64,000 nt of DNA from Toxorhynchites rutilus septentrionalis. Its lineage: Eukaryota > Arthropoda > Insecta > Diptera > Culicidae. The position numbers and the translations under genes are program-made. The notes beneath the pieces were generated by a model that saw nothing but the letters and a program-made list of their open reading frames with translations, was not told the DNA's origin and did not search any database. Shown here piece after piece: positions 1 to 11,254 of the stretch. Numbering within the stretch: position 1 is the first letter of the stretch; every line of letters begins with the position of its first letter. The stretch spans positions 283,599,348 to 283,663,347 of the forward strand of contig NC_073746.1 of assembly GCF_029784135.1 (NCBI RefSeq), written 5' to 3'.

Positions 1-1170
1 CAGAACTTATCAATATCAACTCCACTCAAAGTTATTGATATTTATTCCCAAAAAATACGCTCTCTTCATTTGTTTGTCATTCTTTTTGGGGCAAACATAC
101 AGAATGTTTGTTATTGGAATTTGAAAGAAAAAATTTCACTCTATATAATAAGTGATTTTGAAAACTATGTTATTTTTGTGTTTGAGTAAATTAAAATTGA
201 AATCATGAGTTTTTGGGTGAAAAACCATCAATAATTTTGAGCAGGATTAAAATATTGACAAGTTCTACATCGCAAAATATTGGTCTTGATAAGCTCTTAA
301 AGTCGTACGGAGACAGTTTTGATGTAGAATTTTAAATATAAAAGGTGGAGTAAAAAACCCGTTTTTTCATGATTACCCTAATACAGCTTAGATTGAAAGC
401 TCTAAAAACAACTTTGTTGGGGATATTTCTTCTCTAGACGAAAACTGTCTTCGACAAAGTGGTTACACATGATAGAACTTTTTTTTTATGTTATCAGAAA
501 TAGGGTAACCAAAATTTTGAGGTGAAATCGAAAATCTAACTTTATTATCTTTATAGATAGAGATAAATATAGTTGGACAATAATGTAGATCTAGTTATTT
601 TGATTAACTTTGTAGAACTAAACTTTTTTTTATCTTTCAATATAATCGATTTAGCGCTTTTTTATAAGTTGCGTTAGGGTGACCATGAAAAAACGAAGTT
701 TTCTGCTCTAACTTTTATATTTCAAATTCTTCATCAAAATTGTCTTCGTACGACTTTTAGAGCTTATTAAAACCAACACTTTGCAATGCAGAACTTGTCA
801 ATATCTCAATCATACTTAAAGTTATTGATAGTCTATCACCCAAGAACTCTTGATTTAAATTTTAATTTATTTAAACACAAAAAATAAAATAGTTTTCTAA
901 ATTATGTAGAAAGAAATATGCTCTTTCAAATGCTGCCAATTTACTTTGTTTATGTTTGCCCCAGAAAGAAGGACAAACAAATGAAAAGAGCGTATTTTTT
1001 GGGAAGAAATATCAATAACTTTGAGTGGAATTGAAATATTGACAAGTTCTACATTGCAAAATGTTTGTATTAGTAAGCTCTAAAAGTATTGTCTGTATGT
1101 AGAATTTTAAATATAAAAGTTAGAGCATGAAAACAGTTTTTTTCATGGTGACTCTAACGCAACCTAGAAA
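1..1170. repeat. Fold-back (palindromic) repeat, about 1.1 kb
   Basis: Bases 15-100 reappear in reverse complement at about 955-1045, sharing the run CCCAAAAAATACGCTCT, and bases 230-370 reappear inverted at about 670-810. The two pairs are concentric around about position 515. A further plus-oriented copy of the 240-370 segment lies at 1040-1170, sharing ATATTGACAAGTTCTAC. There is no coding potential. This fits a fold-back or non-autonomous transposon whose left end may lie outside the window. Confidence 0.7.
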
Positions 1171-3749
1171 AAAATCATTATATCAGTTATTTCAAGAGAT
1201 AGAAAAATGTGTTCTACAAAGATGTCTTAAATAACTGGGGCTACAACACTGTCGAACTACGTTTACCTCTATCTACGAAGATAAGAAAATCATGTTTTTT
1301 TATTTCATCGACAGTTTTGGTCACCCTATTTTTTAAAACATAAAAATGAGCGCTGTATCATATCTTGAATATCTCGAGAATGGCTGCATTTAGAAGGAGA
1401 TTGATAAAGAGCTTTTTTTTTATTTTTAATCATATCAAGAACTATAATTGATGGTTGACATACAAACATTCGAAGTTTCGAAAATTCATGGAAATTCGTT
1501 CCACAAAGTTCGTCAAAAATAGTTTACCATCTTATACCCATTTTTCAGATTTTCTACATTACTTCTGTTTCATATGAAAAAAATTGAAGAAAATTAAAAA
1601 TATGTAAAAAAATATGTTTTTTTTGTAAATAAAAAAAAAGAGTATTTTTTTCCATTTTTTTCTCAGTGTATATTTTTTCACGTTTGAACATCAATACTCT
1701 ATAACTGTTTCTAAGACACTATTTCGGTAGGACTTATAGTTTTTGAGATATAAATTATCAAAGATTTCTCTTACTAAAATCGACACGACTTTTTCAAAAA
1801 TTACACTTGAGTCAAAAAATTCCAAAATGCTGTGGAAAACACATATTTTCTCCAACCCAAAAGGAATACAAACTTTCATTCGAATAAAAAATACTCATGT
1901 TTTATCATTTGTCGATTTCCTTTGGAATTGCTCTATACCTCCAATACCTCGCCGAGGCATTAGTTATTCTTTATTGGCGGTGTGGGTAGATAAACAAACA
2001 AAAGGACACAATGTATGAAAAAATGGGAATGCTTGCAATTTTCGTTAATTCAAACAATTCAATTCATGATAAACAAATGCTAGTGTATTTTCGATTCGAT
2101 TATTGTGCTAATGCTAATGATCAAAATCGTCCGTAGAAAAAGTAGTTCTTAACGCTAACACCATTTTATTAAAAAAATTACCTAGAATATATGAACAATC
2201 ATAAAAAAATGCAGTCTATTTACTGTGGCATACTTTATTTTAAGCGATGACACTGTACCAAATATTTTTAGTCGAAGCATCGAACGATGAATTTAAATGC
2301 CTTTATATAATTAAAATGTATTAGGTTGTCAAACACATTCAACGAACAAGTTTTCAAAATAATGACGAATAGCAACGATTTTTTAATGAATTTAATCTTT
2401 AATCTCAATAACATTCGCTTCATGTGAGTTAACTGGCTTTAACTGTGGGATTTATTTCAACATTCAAAATATAGCAAAAAAAAAAACGATTCTAACCGAA
2501 TTTTAAATAAAAGCAAGTTCTGTCTATATAATCCTCCTCTAATTTAGTGGAATAAAATGAGTGGATGTGAGTGTTGCTTCGGGTTAAGCAAAAACATATC
2601 ATGGTGCGACACCATCCCATTCTGCGCAAACTGGAAAGTTCACTGCCAGCAAATGAATAAACATTTTTCTACGGATGATTGCCACAGCATAAATTTCCAA
2701 TTTTCTTCTCCGGGATTTTTTGCGGCCCCTAGACAACGTAATCGGAAAACACCGAGAGCAAGCATGATGGGTATCTTCCTCGGTAGGATGTGTCGTTGAT
2801 TTGTCAAAAGAATGACCAACACTCGACACTTTCCTGCATCATTATGGAGCTTATTATGGATGAGAAATGATAACATGGTTCGGAATAAGGTGGAGAATAA
2901 TTATTAGTACGGCCACCGGCCCGGTAATTATTAAGCAGCTTCTCTAACGAGTTTCGTTTCAAATGTGCACACTTTTCTGTGGAAATAAAATCAGTTTTTG
3001 CCTCTGGTAATTCTACCCTACCTTCGATATGCCTATGAGTGTTGTTTCTTATTGATGTTAAAATTATGCATTAACCTGAAATATTAAACGAGTGTACGTG
3101 AAAGCTGACGAAACACAGTGCTGGTTATTTTGGGAAATACAATTTCCAATTTAATTTATTAGTAATTTTTCTTCACATTGTTTACTTCATAATTTAATTT
3201 TTCCCAGAAGGTTCATTAACTACAGCTTTGTTAAACAACAAGCAATTAAAATTCTTCATGTGATAAGGAAAACTGTAATTTTAGCTAGCCGCCATAGAAT
3301 GAACGTTGAAAAATTGTTCCTGTAATATTAGAAAGAAGAAAAAGAAATCCGTTATTTTCACATAAATTTCAAGACTTTATTTAGCACAGATCCGATGTAG
3401 GTGAAATATCGTTCTGTTCGAAACTTGTCATTTCGAAGGTAATTCCATTTTGCCTCTCTTACAGAATTCTTGGCTCCTATTGGAAAAATACTGAAACAGT
3501 CGGTGAGAAGGGAAGTTGAGGGAGAAGGTTGTGAGGAGGCGAGTCGAGGTTGCGCTACTTGACACGTTGGTGAGAGGGTCTTCCAATGTGCTAATTCAGG
3601 CACGGAAAGTACGGATATAATATCGCTTCTTCGCTTCCTGAATTCCGTCCCATTTCCAGCGATCCCGTTTATCACCAAGCTAATTCTGCTCAGCTAATAA
3701 ACTCAATTGGAATGTTCATCGAAAATCGGAACGCATTGTAAAAAACACC
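1171..3749. other. AT-rich stretch, no recognisable gene
   Basis: The stretch holds poly-A/T runs (for example 1600-1670) and short open frames on both strands, including overlapping ones at 2557-2876 and 3358-3678. None shows a recognisable domain or splice framework. The segment just before 3750 may contain the 5' part of the LINE that follows, but no ORF1 was recognised. Confidence 0.5.
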
Positions 3750-4690
3750 ATGGGAACCCCTAGTCTGCTCGACACAGTCGTGTTTCCAGATGTATCCGGC
3801 CGTCGGAGTCGTTCCGGTCCTGTTGTGATCGGAAAGGGGGTTCACCTGTTCCGCAAAAATACGGATCTTCATCCTGTTGATGTTCATTCGCCTTTCAGGA
3901 ACATACATGCATATTATCAGAATGTAGGCGGTATCAACACCTGTATAAACGATTATCTGCTCGCGTGTTCTGACGATTACTACGACATCATCGCTTTGAC
4001 GGAAACTTGGCTCGACAACCGTACTCTTTCCAATCAAGTTTGTCGACAAAACTACGAAGTCTTCCGTACGGACCGAAATCAGTTCAACAGTAATAAGTCA
4101 TCTGGAGGTGGTGTTCTGATAGCTGTCCATCGACGTTTGAAAACCCAGCTGTTTGTTGAAAACGCATGGTCGTGTGTCGAGCAAGTTTGGATTTCGATGG
4201 AGCTAACAGATAGAGTCCTGTATATTTGCGTTGTATGTTTTCCTCCTGATCGCATTCGAGATATCGCGCTAATCGATATGCATGTACAATCTCTGTCAGC
4301 AATAGCTGCTCGTGCGCTTCCAGCTGATGAAATTATTATGTTTGGTGACTTTAATCTTCCAGATATCAAGTGGCGAATAGGGTCTGGAAGATTTCTGTTC
4401 GCTGATTCGGCCCAGTCAACGTTTCATGCGGGTACCAACGCCTTACTAGACGGCTACAGCTCTAACTTGCTTCAGCAAACCAATTCTGTTAGCAATGAGA
4501 ACGGTCGCATGCTTGATCGTTGCTTTGTGAATAAATTTAACGAAGCTCCAATATTATTGGCAGCACCAGCTTCTCTGGTGAAATTGGTTCCTCATCGTCC
4601 TCCACTATGTTTGACACTGGCAGTCTCTGCGAATAGTTTCAGCGTCGCTCCAATCGCTGTCTACTACGATTTTAGAAATGCTGATATTAG
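3750..4690 (+). pseudogene. LINE endonuclease domain (5' part of a split retrotransposon)
   Basis: This is the N-terminal part of a non-LTR retrotransposon ORF2, an apurinic-like endonuclease of the exonuclease/endonuclease/phosphatase fold that nicks target DNA for target-primed reverse transcription. Visible landmarks are AYYQNVGGI, ALTETWLD (catalytic Glu), a GGGVLIAV strand, FGDFNLPDIKW (metal-binding Asp/Asn) and a degenerate VPHRPP where SDHLP would be expected. The frame runs unbroken to YYDFRNADI and then enters foreign sequence at 4691. The next LINE codons resume at 9517 and restore a continuous protein (RNAD followed by F/I-S-S-I-N). The continuation carries frameshifts, so the copy is dead. 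The clade is not resolved (Jockey- or Loner-like). Confidence 0.85.
4686..4690. repeat. Left target-site duplication of the 4.8-kb insert
   Basis: ATTAG here pairs with TTTAG at 9517-9521, sharing TTAG. Removing the insert and one copy restores the LINE reading frame. Confidence 0.55.
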
Positions 4691-4862
4691 GGCATCCTCA
4701 CCAATGCGTTACTATTCAAGGTTTCTAGTCTCGAGTTTTAGCCGTTGCCAATTTATTAACTCGTCGATTTGCGCACACGTCGTTGCTATCGCGAGAGGCA
4801 GATAACTATTTCCCACACCTGAACCGCAACCACCAGTAGGGTTGCTGCGTTATGGTGACCTA

Positions 4863-5741
4863 CCCAGCAAACATTAAATCGCATAACAAGCGTATATATA
4901 ACATCATATGCCCTAAAATTTTGTTGGCATATAATGCGCCTAACTGGCATATGCATGCAAAAGTGGAGGCCATATACATACATGGCAAATGCTTACCGAA
5001 TTTGTTTGGATGAATATGCAACTTTGACCGGCTATAATAGCGACTTTTACCATACTCATATACGATTTATTACAGAAATAGAAAAAAAAACAAATGGCGC
5101 AAAATATTTTCGTGAAATGTTTATTATAGCCGCCATTTTTATATATGAGTATTTATGTTTGTAGAAATAATAATTGTTTGATTGACTTGTGTTGGGAGTG
5201 GAATATGAATGTTTAAAATGACACAGATTGATGTTTGGTGAAAACTGCTCCGATATGGGTTCGAACTCCGGTCGTCTGGATTATCATCTCGCGCGGCTAT
5301 CTGCAATTTAATTCAACAGCGGTTAAAACTTTCGAGTGCATCAGCATTTCATTGACATTTCAATATGATGTAATATATCCTTTATTAGGATCTAATATGA
5401 TTTACTGTTTCATGATTTTCTTCAGCATGCAACACGATTTTCTACAGTACTGAATCGATTTAAATTATACGCTTATACGACACACAAACTGCATCAGCGT
5501 AATATACGCATATGATGCGGATTAAATATATTTTACGACAATGTACATCATAAAATTGATGTTTATTATACCGATATGCGACTTAATTTGATAATGGTAT
5601 ATAAAATCGAGTTTTTACATTTTATGCGATTTCAAATATACACGATACATACTTTGATTGATATTATATGCGATTATGATTTATTCGGATTTCTTGTAAG
5701 ACTTGGCACGTGCAAAATTATACGATTTAATGTTTGCTGGG
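4863..5741. mobile_element. Non-autonomous TIR element, CCCAGCAAAC family (copy 1)
   Basis: The element starts CCCAGCAAACATTAAATCG and ends CGATTTAATGTTTGCTGGG, a perfect 19-bp terminal inverted repeat. It is flanked by TA on both sides (4861-4862 and 5742-5743). The interior is AT-rich with repeated CATATG-like motifs and no coding region. Copy 2 lies at 42347-43312 with near-identical sequence but about 80 bp more in the middle, so this copy carries an internal deletion. Confidence 0.85.
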
Positions 5742-7159
5742 TAGTTTCATCTTTTTTCGAGCGGTTATAAGCACGGTGTCGACCGAGCGATGAAAAGTGC
5801 TACAAAAGTGCTGGAATCTTACCCCGCCATGCCTTCCGCAAGCAGAACTGCCCACAGTTTTAGCTATAATTGTACACAATTATTTGTACTGAACGAAATG
5901 GCATCACTGCGGCGATAGCCTCTCTCTTTCTCGCTAAACTGTCAACACGCAAACGACAACTTCCGAATTGAAAAAAAAAACAGTCGCAAATACCAGTTCG
6001 GTTTTTGTGTTCTTGATTTACAACTTAAATACTTCTCAGTGCGGTCAATATTACCATGATTTTCATTCTTCGGAAGCAAGCAAACAATGAACCTTCATAT
6101 AAATTTATAAATCAAAATACACACAGGTAATAAAACAATATTTTTATTATTCTAACCTTCGAAACTTTATCTTTATTTTAGGTAATAAATTTAACCGCTT
6201 GATGGCAGAAATTATTGAGAAAAAGATGCGCAAGTTATGTGGACGGCCGAGAAAAAGCATATGCGTAGCTTCATGTGGAAACGGCGGACAGCATCGAACG
6301 AACAGCATCGGCGAACGCAACTGGAAACATTAGCGGTTGAAGGAATATGTAGTGGTGGCTAATGCAGCGAAACCAAAACGATGAGTGTCTAGTTCTGCTC
6401 GGCCGTTGGATGGAGAAGTGGGCTAGAAGAGATAAGAGCTCAATTTATTTCGATGGTAAATATTTATGTTATTATGCATTAATGTAGCGACTTCCGGCAA
6501 TGTACGGAACACTCGGCAGATTCTCATCTCCCGTTACAGACTTTGTTGGAAGTATTGCCGATCAAACTGGACAAACGAGCATATCTCAGCGCAATCACCA
6601 GCAACAAACTTAAGAATCCGGAGAATACGTTTGTTATGCTTATCCATGATGATTAATCAAATTTGGCAATCTTCACTTGACGAACACACCCGAATGGGCA
6701 CGATTTTTTTTTGTCATTAAATACATTAACGACTTTGGCATTAAGGGATTAAACTTTGTTGTTCGCGACTTTAAGTGGATGAGACCTGTAATTTACAACG
6801 TAAAATACAACGTTAAATTACAGGTAAGTTCAGTTCCAATAAGTAGTGAAAATTTTCATCGATAAGTTTTTCCAATCAATTGATTCTCAACCCTTAAAAC
6901 ACATCTACAGGCTATGAAGGAAATCAGATACCACTGGATTGCGGGTAAGGTGCTTCGATGATTATCAGGTCTCAATGTAAATCTGTAAATCTATCAACGT
7001 TCAAGATGTACTCTGGTTGACACCGCTGAACGTCCTATTTGTACAAGCCGGGGAGAAAATTATTACAATATCCTTGATAACGAACAGCAAATTGGACTCG
7101 TAACACGGTACCGAATCCGTTCCAATTGTTGATACTAAATGCTTCGACTGTCGCTGTAG
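5742..7159. other. Interior of the 4.8-kb insert, unidentified
   Basis: This is mixed-composition sequence with short open frames (for example 6466-6720 and 6677-6865) that match no family I recognise. No splice framework could be established. Confidence 0.4.
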
Positions 7160-7646
7160 AACAATTGTTTCGATGGCGACGATAGTTCCGACGAGGTAAT
7201 TTGTACCTGATACAAATGCTGGAAATGACTTTGGCACATTAGTAGTGATCAACTAGCACCCGAGATGTCGAGTTGTCCAGATATATTCATAAGTATATTG
7301 TCGAAGATATTTTCACTCAGGATTCCAGAGCGGTAATTACGTACAAACTCCAAAACTATTTTATTTTCTGTATTTTCAACGTTAGGATCATAATTTTTTT
7401 ATAAGAATTGTAAATAATTATAATATAAAAATTATTTGTATGCATCGGCTTTTTCTTTATTTTTTATTTCATGTTTCTTGAATACGTATAAAGCCATAAA
7501 AAGGGTCGAGCTGTTTTGCATTCGGTCGACGTGGTGCCAGATTGTCTTTGGTTGTCTAATACGAAGGATAAGTCGACAAAATCATTGCAAAATGGCACGA
7601 TATCGGTACCGACGGCGACACCATTTTCTGGGACCAATTTGACACA
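7160..7646 (+). pseudogene. Possible decayed LDL-receptor class A fragments
   Basis: In one plus frame, 7575-7646 reads IAKWH-D-IGTDGDTIFWDQFD. This resembles the C-terminal half of an LDLa module (KW..CDGDTDCWDxSDE) with its cysteines lost. A second weaker stretch at 7160-7195 reads NNCFDGDDSSDE. LDLa modules are Ca-binding ligand-recognition units of lipoprotein receptors. Stops break both frames, so nothing functional is encoded here. The resemblance is by eye and could be coincidence, though two hits within 500 bp favour a captured receptor-gene fragment. Confidence 0.3.
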
Positions 7647-7985
7647 ACAAAGTAGAGTGGGGAGGGTTGTCAAAATGTCTGTAACGATCCCCACATTCCG
7701 TTTTGCCTGCCAAGATCGGGTCGATGAAATGTCAACAATCGACCTCAAATGCTGCCACCTTGCAATCGAGTTATCGACCTTTCATATGCATTCATCGAAC
7801 AACTTGATGCCACTTTTTCGCCAACATGTGCAAGGCGTCGACCTGCTCGCAGCGCTGCCCCCAGCACTGCTTGCTGCTTGTTTGTATTGGTTTGTTATTG
7901 AAAATGAAAAGGAAATACATTGATCGATTTTAATCATTTTATTGAAAAAAAAAATAATAAAAAACCATGTATAATGAAAAAATAA

Positions 7986-8412
7986 GGTATATAATGGAAT
8001 CGGTGCATCCGGGTTATCTGGATTGACGATTCAAATCCGACTGAGTACATTGATGAATACCTCCTTGCCCTTGATGACACAGATATGTGGCTGAGGAGGA
8101 TTCTTCAATGTGCGTGAAGCACGGGATCTTCGATGGGGAAAATTGCTCGAAATACTATCAATGGCCAGGTCCTGCTGCTGTTGCTGTTGATGCTGTTCCC
8201 CGGAATAGCACCCTGGACTTAAAGGATATTGCTGCGGGAAAGCTGATGCTGTTGGCTGGTGTGACAGAAGTGGAAATAAGCAATGTGGTGATGAGGGAAA
8301 TCATTTTTCTCATTCGCCGATTGATTGAGTCGGATGCATTCATAGCTGAAACAAAATAAAATGATTAGTAAGTGAAAAGCAGAAATGAATTCCCTACTCA
8401 CCAGTTGTATGA
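7986..8412 (-). pseudogene. Tandem exon-like unit, second copy on the minus strand
   Basis: This is one of two direct repeats about 495 bp apart (the other is 8480-8910). Read on the minus strand, it has a donor-like sequence ACAACTG/GTGAGTA at 8409-8395. A pyrimidine-rich tract and a TTTCAG acceptor at about 8345 follow, then CTATGAATGCATCCGACTC, a glutamine-coding CAG/CAA run, and a frame containing KEVFIN near 8070-8048. The same order occurs in the sister unit, which suggests a former coding gene. In-frame stops and a lost second donor (GCGAAT) indicate decay. I do not recognise the protein; the KEVFIN part faintly resembles a PIH1-type domain. Confidence 0.35.
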
Positions 8413-8479
8413 TCCGGATAAAAATGCGAACATTAAAATATCATGCGATTACGTTCGCTTACCTCGCCTATTTTCATTC

Positions 8480-8910
8480 TACTATACAACGGAATCAGTG
8501 CATTCGGGTTCCTCCGGGTGGTAATTCAGCTGAGCGAGTTGATAAATACCTCCTTGTCGTTGAGTTTTCGTGTCTGAAGAGGATTTTTGAATGTGCGCGA
8601 AGCACGGGACCTCTAATGGGGAAAGTTTTTCGCAATACCATACCATGGTCAAATTCTGCTGCTGCTGCTGTTAATGCTGTCCCCCGGCATTGCCAACAGG
8701 GGTTGGAGGTTACTGCTGCAGGAAAACGGATGTTGTTGGCTGCTGTGATAGAAGTGGAAATCCGCACTGTGGTGATGGGAGAAATCATCTTTCTCACTTA
8801 CCGATTGATGGAAGCAAACGAGTCGAATGTATTCATAGCTGATAAGACAAGATAAAATAATTAATAATTAGAAAGCCGAAATATATTTCATACTCACCAG
8901 TTGTATAATC
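8480..8910 (-). pseudogene. Tandem exon-like unit, first copy on the minus strand
   Basis: Read on the minus strand, this is ACAACTG followed by GTGAGTATG (8906-8890), a short intron ending CTTATCAG, and a 37-nt segment starting CTATGAATACATTCGACTC. A good GTAAGT donor follows at about 8800, and then a CAG-rich stretch and a frame with KEVFIN at 8557-8538. The layout matches the unit at 7986-8412, and the same exon/donor motif recurs at 25480-25459. The product is not identified. Stops in the aligned frame suggest a pseudogene or domesticated-repeat remnant. Confidence 0.35.
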
Positions 8911-9516
8911 CATTTGTTTTTGTTTGAGATGACAGTTTAGCGGAGTGGAAAAAAGAACCACCAGTGATGCCATTTGGCTTGTTTAATTATTCAGTATTTT
9001 CGCCTAACGAACTATCCGCGTTGGCGATATTGGGGAATAGGCATGACAGTATGGATTTGCAGAAGGAATGAATACACTTTTAAAATGAAAATTATGAATG
9101 AACATGATTTTTCCTAAATCAAATTAGTACTCTATGTAAGCGAAAATCACAATTGCCTGCAAGTGGTGAAAAAACGTCATAAAAAATATGTTTTGAGATA
9201 ATTTTATATTATAATGACAAGTTTTTTTGAGAATATCTGAACGTCTATAAAAAATAATTCAAATTAGGGTCATGACAACGTACTTTAAGTAGAAAAAATT
9301 ATGCCAAGAAAAAAATTTCATACAAATTTTAGCAAATATAAACTGATTCGGGCCGACTAATATGATAGAGAATAGTTTGCGTCATACAAACTAATGCCGT
9401 ATCCAGATGTCGATACCTAATCGTCGTCATCGTGAATAGGTAACAGCGTTACGGTCGTTGTTAGGTCGATGTTTTTTTCGTCGATTGGATTGTGGGGACG
9501 CATTGGTGCGGATGCC

Positions 9517-11254
9517 TTTAGTAGCATAAATAGTGTGCTTCTGAATATTGACTGGAATGAAATTTTGGACAAAGACGACGTAGACGCCGCTGTTAAAACT
9601 TTCACGAACATCATGAGTTACTTAATTGACAGGCATGTTCCTAAGAAAAACAGACGTTCATCTACCCACCAACCGTGGCAAACCACTGAAATTCGAGGGC
9701 TGCACTCAGGAAATTTTCGAAAAACTATCTCCCGTCCTTCAAGCAATATTATCTGCGACTAAACTATCAGTACAAAAGAGCAAGTAAGCGAAGTCATGCG
9801 ATATACCTACGTGGGGTTCAACGAAAATTTCGAAATAATCCTAAATCATTTTGGAAATACGTCGATGAGCAACGTAAAGAGTTTGGACTTCCGTCATCTA
9901 TGTTCTACTACAAACAAGGCGCGTCTGATGTTCAAGGGATTTGCAACCTTTTCTCAGCTAAGTTTTCAAGTATTTTCGCACATGAGAGTCTTTCACAAGA
10001 TCAACTCTCTGCAGCCACAAGAAGCGTTCCACTTCAGAACAACTGTTTTTTTCCGGATAGCTGTCGATGATGCAACGCTACAATCAGCTTTCAACAGACT
10101 GACATCCTCAACCTCCGTTGGACCGGATGGATTCCCAGCAATAATTCTAATAAAATGTGCTGTTGGATTGCTGTCTCCAATACGAAAATTATTCAGTCTT
10201 TCCTTGTCAGCGGGTATCTTCCCTTCTTCCCTTGGAAGAGAGCATACATTTTTCCGATTCTCAAAAAAGGGAACAAAAGGAACGCTGATATTTATCGAGG
10301 AATCTCTGCTCTGAAACTTTTTGAACTTTTGGTTATGGGACCGATATTTTCCCACTGTAGGCATTACATTTCCATCGATCAACATGGATTCATGCCGAAT
10401 AGATCTACCACAACGAATCTTCTTTCTTTCACGACATACGCTTTCGATGGAATATCCGATGGTTTGACCCAAACGGATGCGGTCTACATAGACCTGTCAG
10501 CTGCCTTCGACAAAATCAACCACGATATTGCTGTGCAAAAGTTAGATAAGCTTGGTTTCAGCGGAAATATTTTGCATTGGCTGAAATCTTATCTGATCGA
10601 ACGCTCCCTCACGGTGAAAATTGGCGATTGTCTTTCTGATGAATTCTCAGCAACATCAGGAATACCTCAAGGAAGTCATCTAGGCCCTTTGATATTCTTG
10701 AAATACTTCAACGATGTAAATCTTGTACTGGAAGGACCCCGGCCTTCCTTCGCCGACGATTTGAAGTTGTTTTTCCCCGTGAGGTCTGAGAGTGACACAT
10801 TATTTCTCCAACGGCAATTGGATATTTTCCAGAAATGGTGCGTAGACAATCGTATGACACTGAATCCAAGCAAGTGCTCCACGATCACTTTCTCAAGAAG
10901 GAAAGAAGTGTTCAGCTAGTCAAAGTCGACTGTATAAAGGATCTACGCGTTTATTTGGACTGCAAGCTTAATTTCAAAGCTCATGTCAACTACATCGTTG
11001 GTAAAGCCTCCCGTAACCTCGGTTTCATTATGCGAATTGCGAGAGATTTCACCGATGTCCATTGCTTGAAATCGTTATTCTGTGCTTTGGTTCGCTCTAC
11101 ACTGGAATACTGTTCAGCGATTTGGAATCCGTATTATCAGAATGGAGTCAACAGAATCGAAGCCATGCAGAAGCGGTTCATTCCATTCGCTTTATGGCGT
11201 TTGCCATGGAACAACCCTCATCAACTACCAAGTTATGAGTGCCGATGCCAACTA
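9517..11254 (+). pseudogene. LINE linker and reverse transcriptase domain (middle part)
   Basis: This continues the LINE protein interrupted at 4690. The linker (NIDWNEIL, KSFWKYVDEQRK) leads into a reverse transcriptase: SVGPDGFPA, a region with YRGIS, motif A VYIDLSAAFDKINHD, motif B SGIPQGSHLGPLIF, and motif C FADDLKLF with the catalytic Asp pair. After these come the RLNPSK-type thumb (MTLNPSKC) and CALVRSTLEYCSAIWNPYY. Frame changes near 9715, 10050, 10290 and 10910 make it non-functional. The protein reading resumes across the DD37E transposon at 12557. Confidence 0.9.

Larger units (their letters stand above)
7690..8972. repeat. Repeat block A, copy 1 (shared with 22780-25533)
   Basis: 7690-7920 matches 22780-23035 closely (shared CATGTGCAAGGCGTCGACCT). 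8880-8972 matches 25440-25533 (shared CATACTCACCAGTTGTAT and ending CCAGTGATGC). The order of the two matches is the same in both copies, so these are the ends of one dispersed repeat of about 1.3-1.45 kb with a diverged middle. Confidence 0.7.
4691..9516. mobile_element. 4.8-kb inverted-repeat element inserted in the LINE
   Basis: The left end begins GGCATCCTCACCAATGCGT (4691-4709). The reverse complement of 9498-9516 is the same 19 bases with one mismatch (GGCATCCGCACCAATGCGT). The flanks ATTAG/TTTAG look like a 4-5 bp target duplication, and excision restores the host LINE protein. No transposase was recognised inside. The contents are a nested CCCAGCAAAC-ended element (4863-5741), unidentified sequence, possible decayed LDL-receptor class A fragments near 7160-7646, and a repeat block (7690-8972) also found at 22780-25533. 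The superfamily is unknown. It could be a non-autonomous DNA transposon that picked up host fragments. Confidence 0.65.

Noticed and set aside
4079..4369. Minus-strand genes opposite the LINE endonuclease
   Set aside because: Antisense shadows of a well-supported endonuclease frame.
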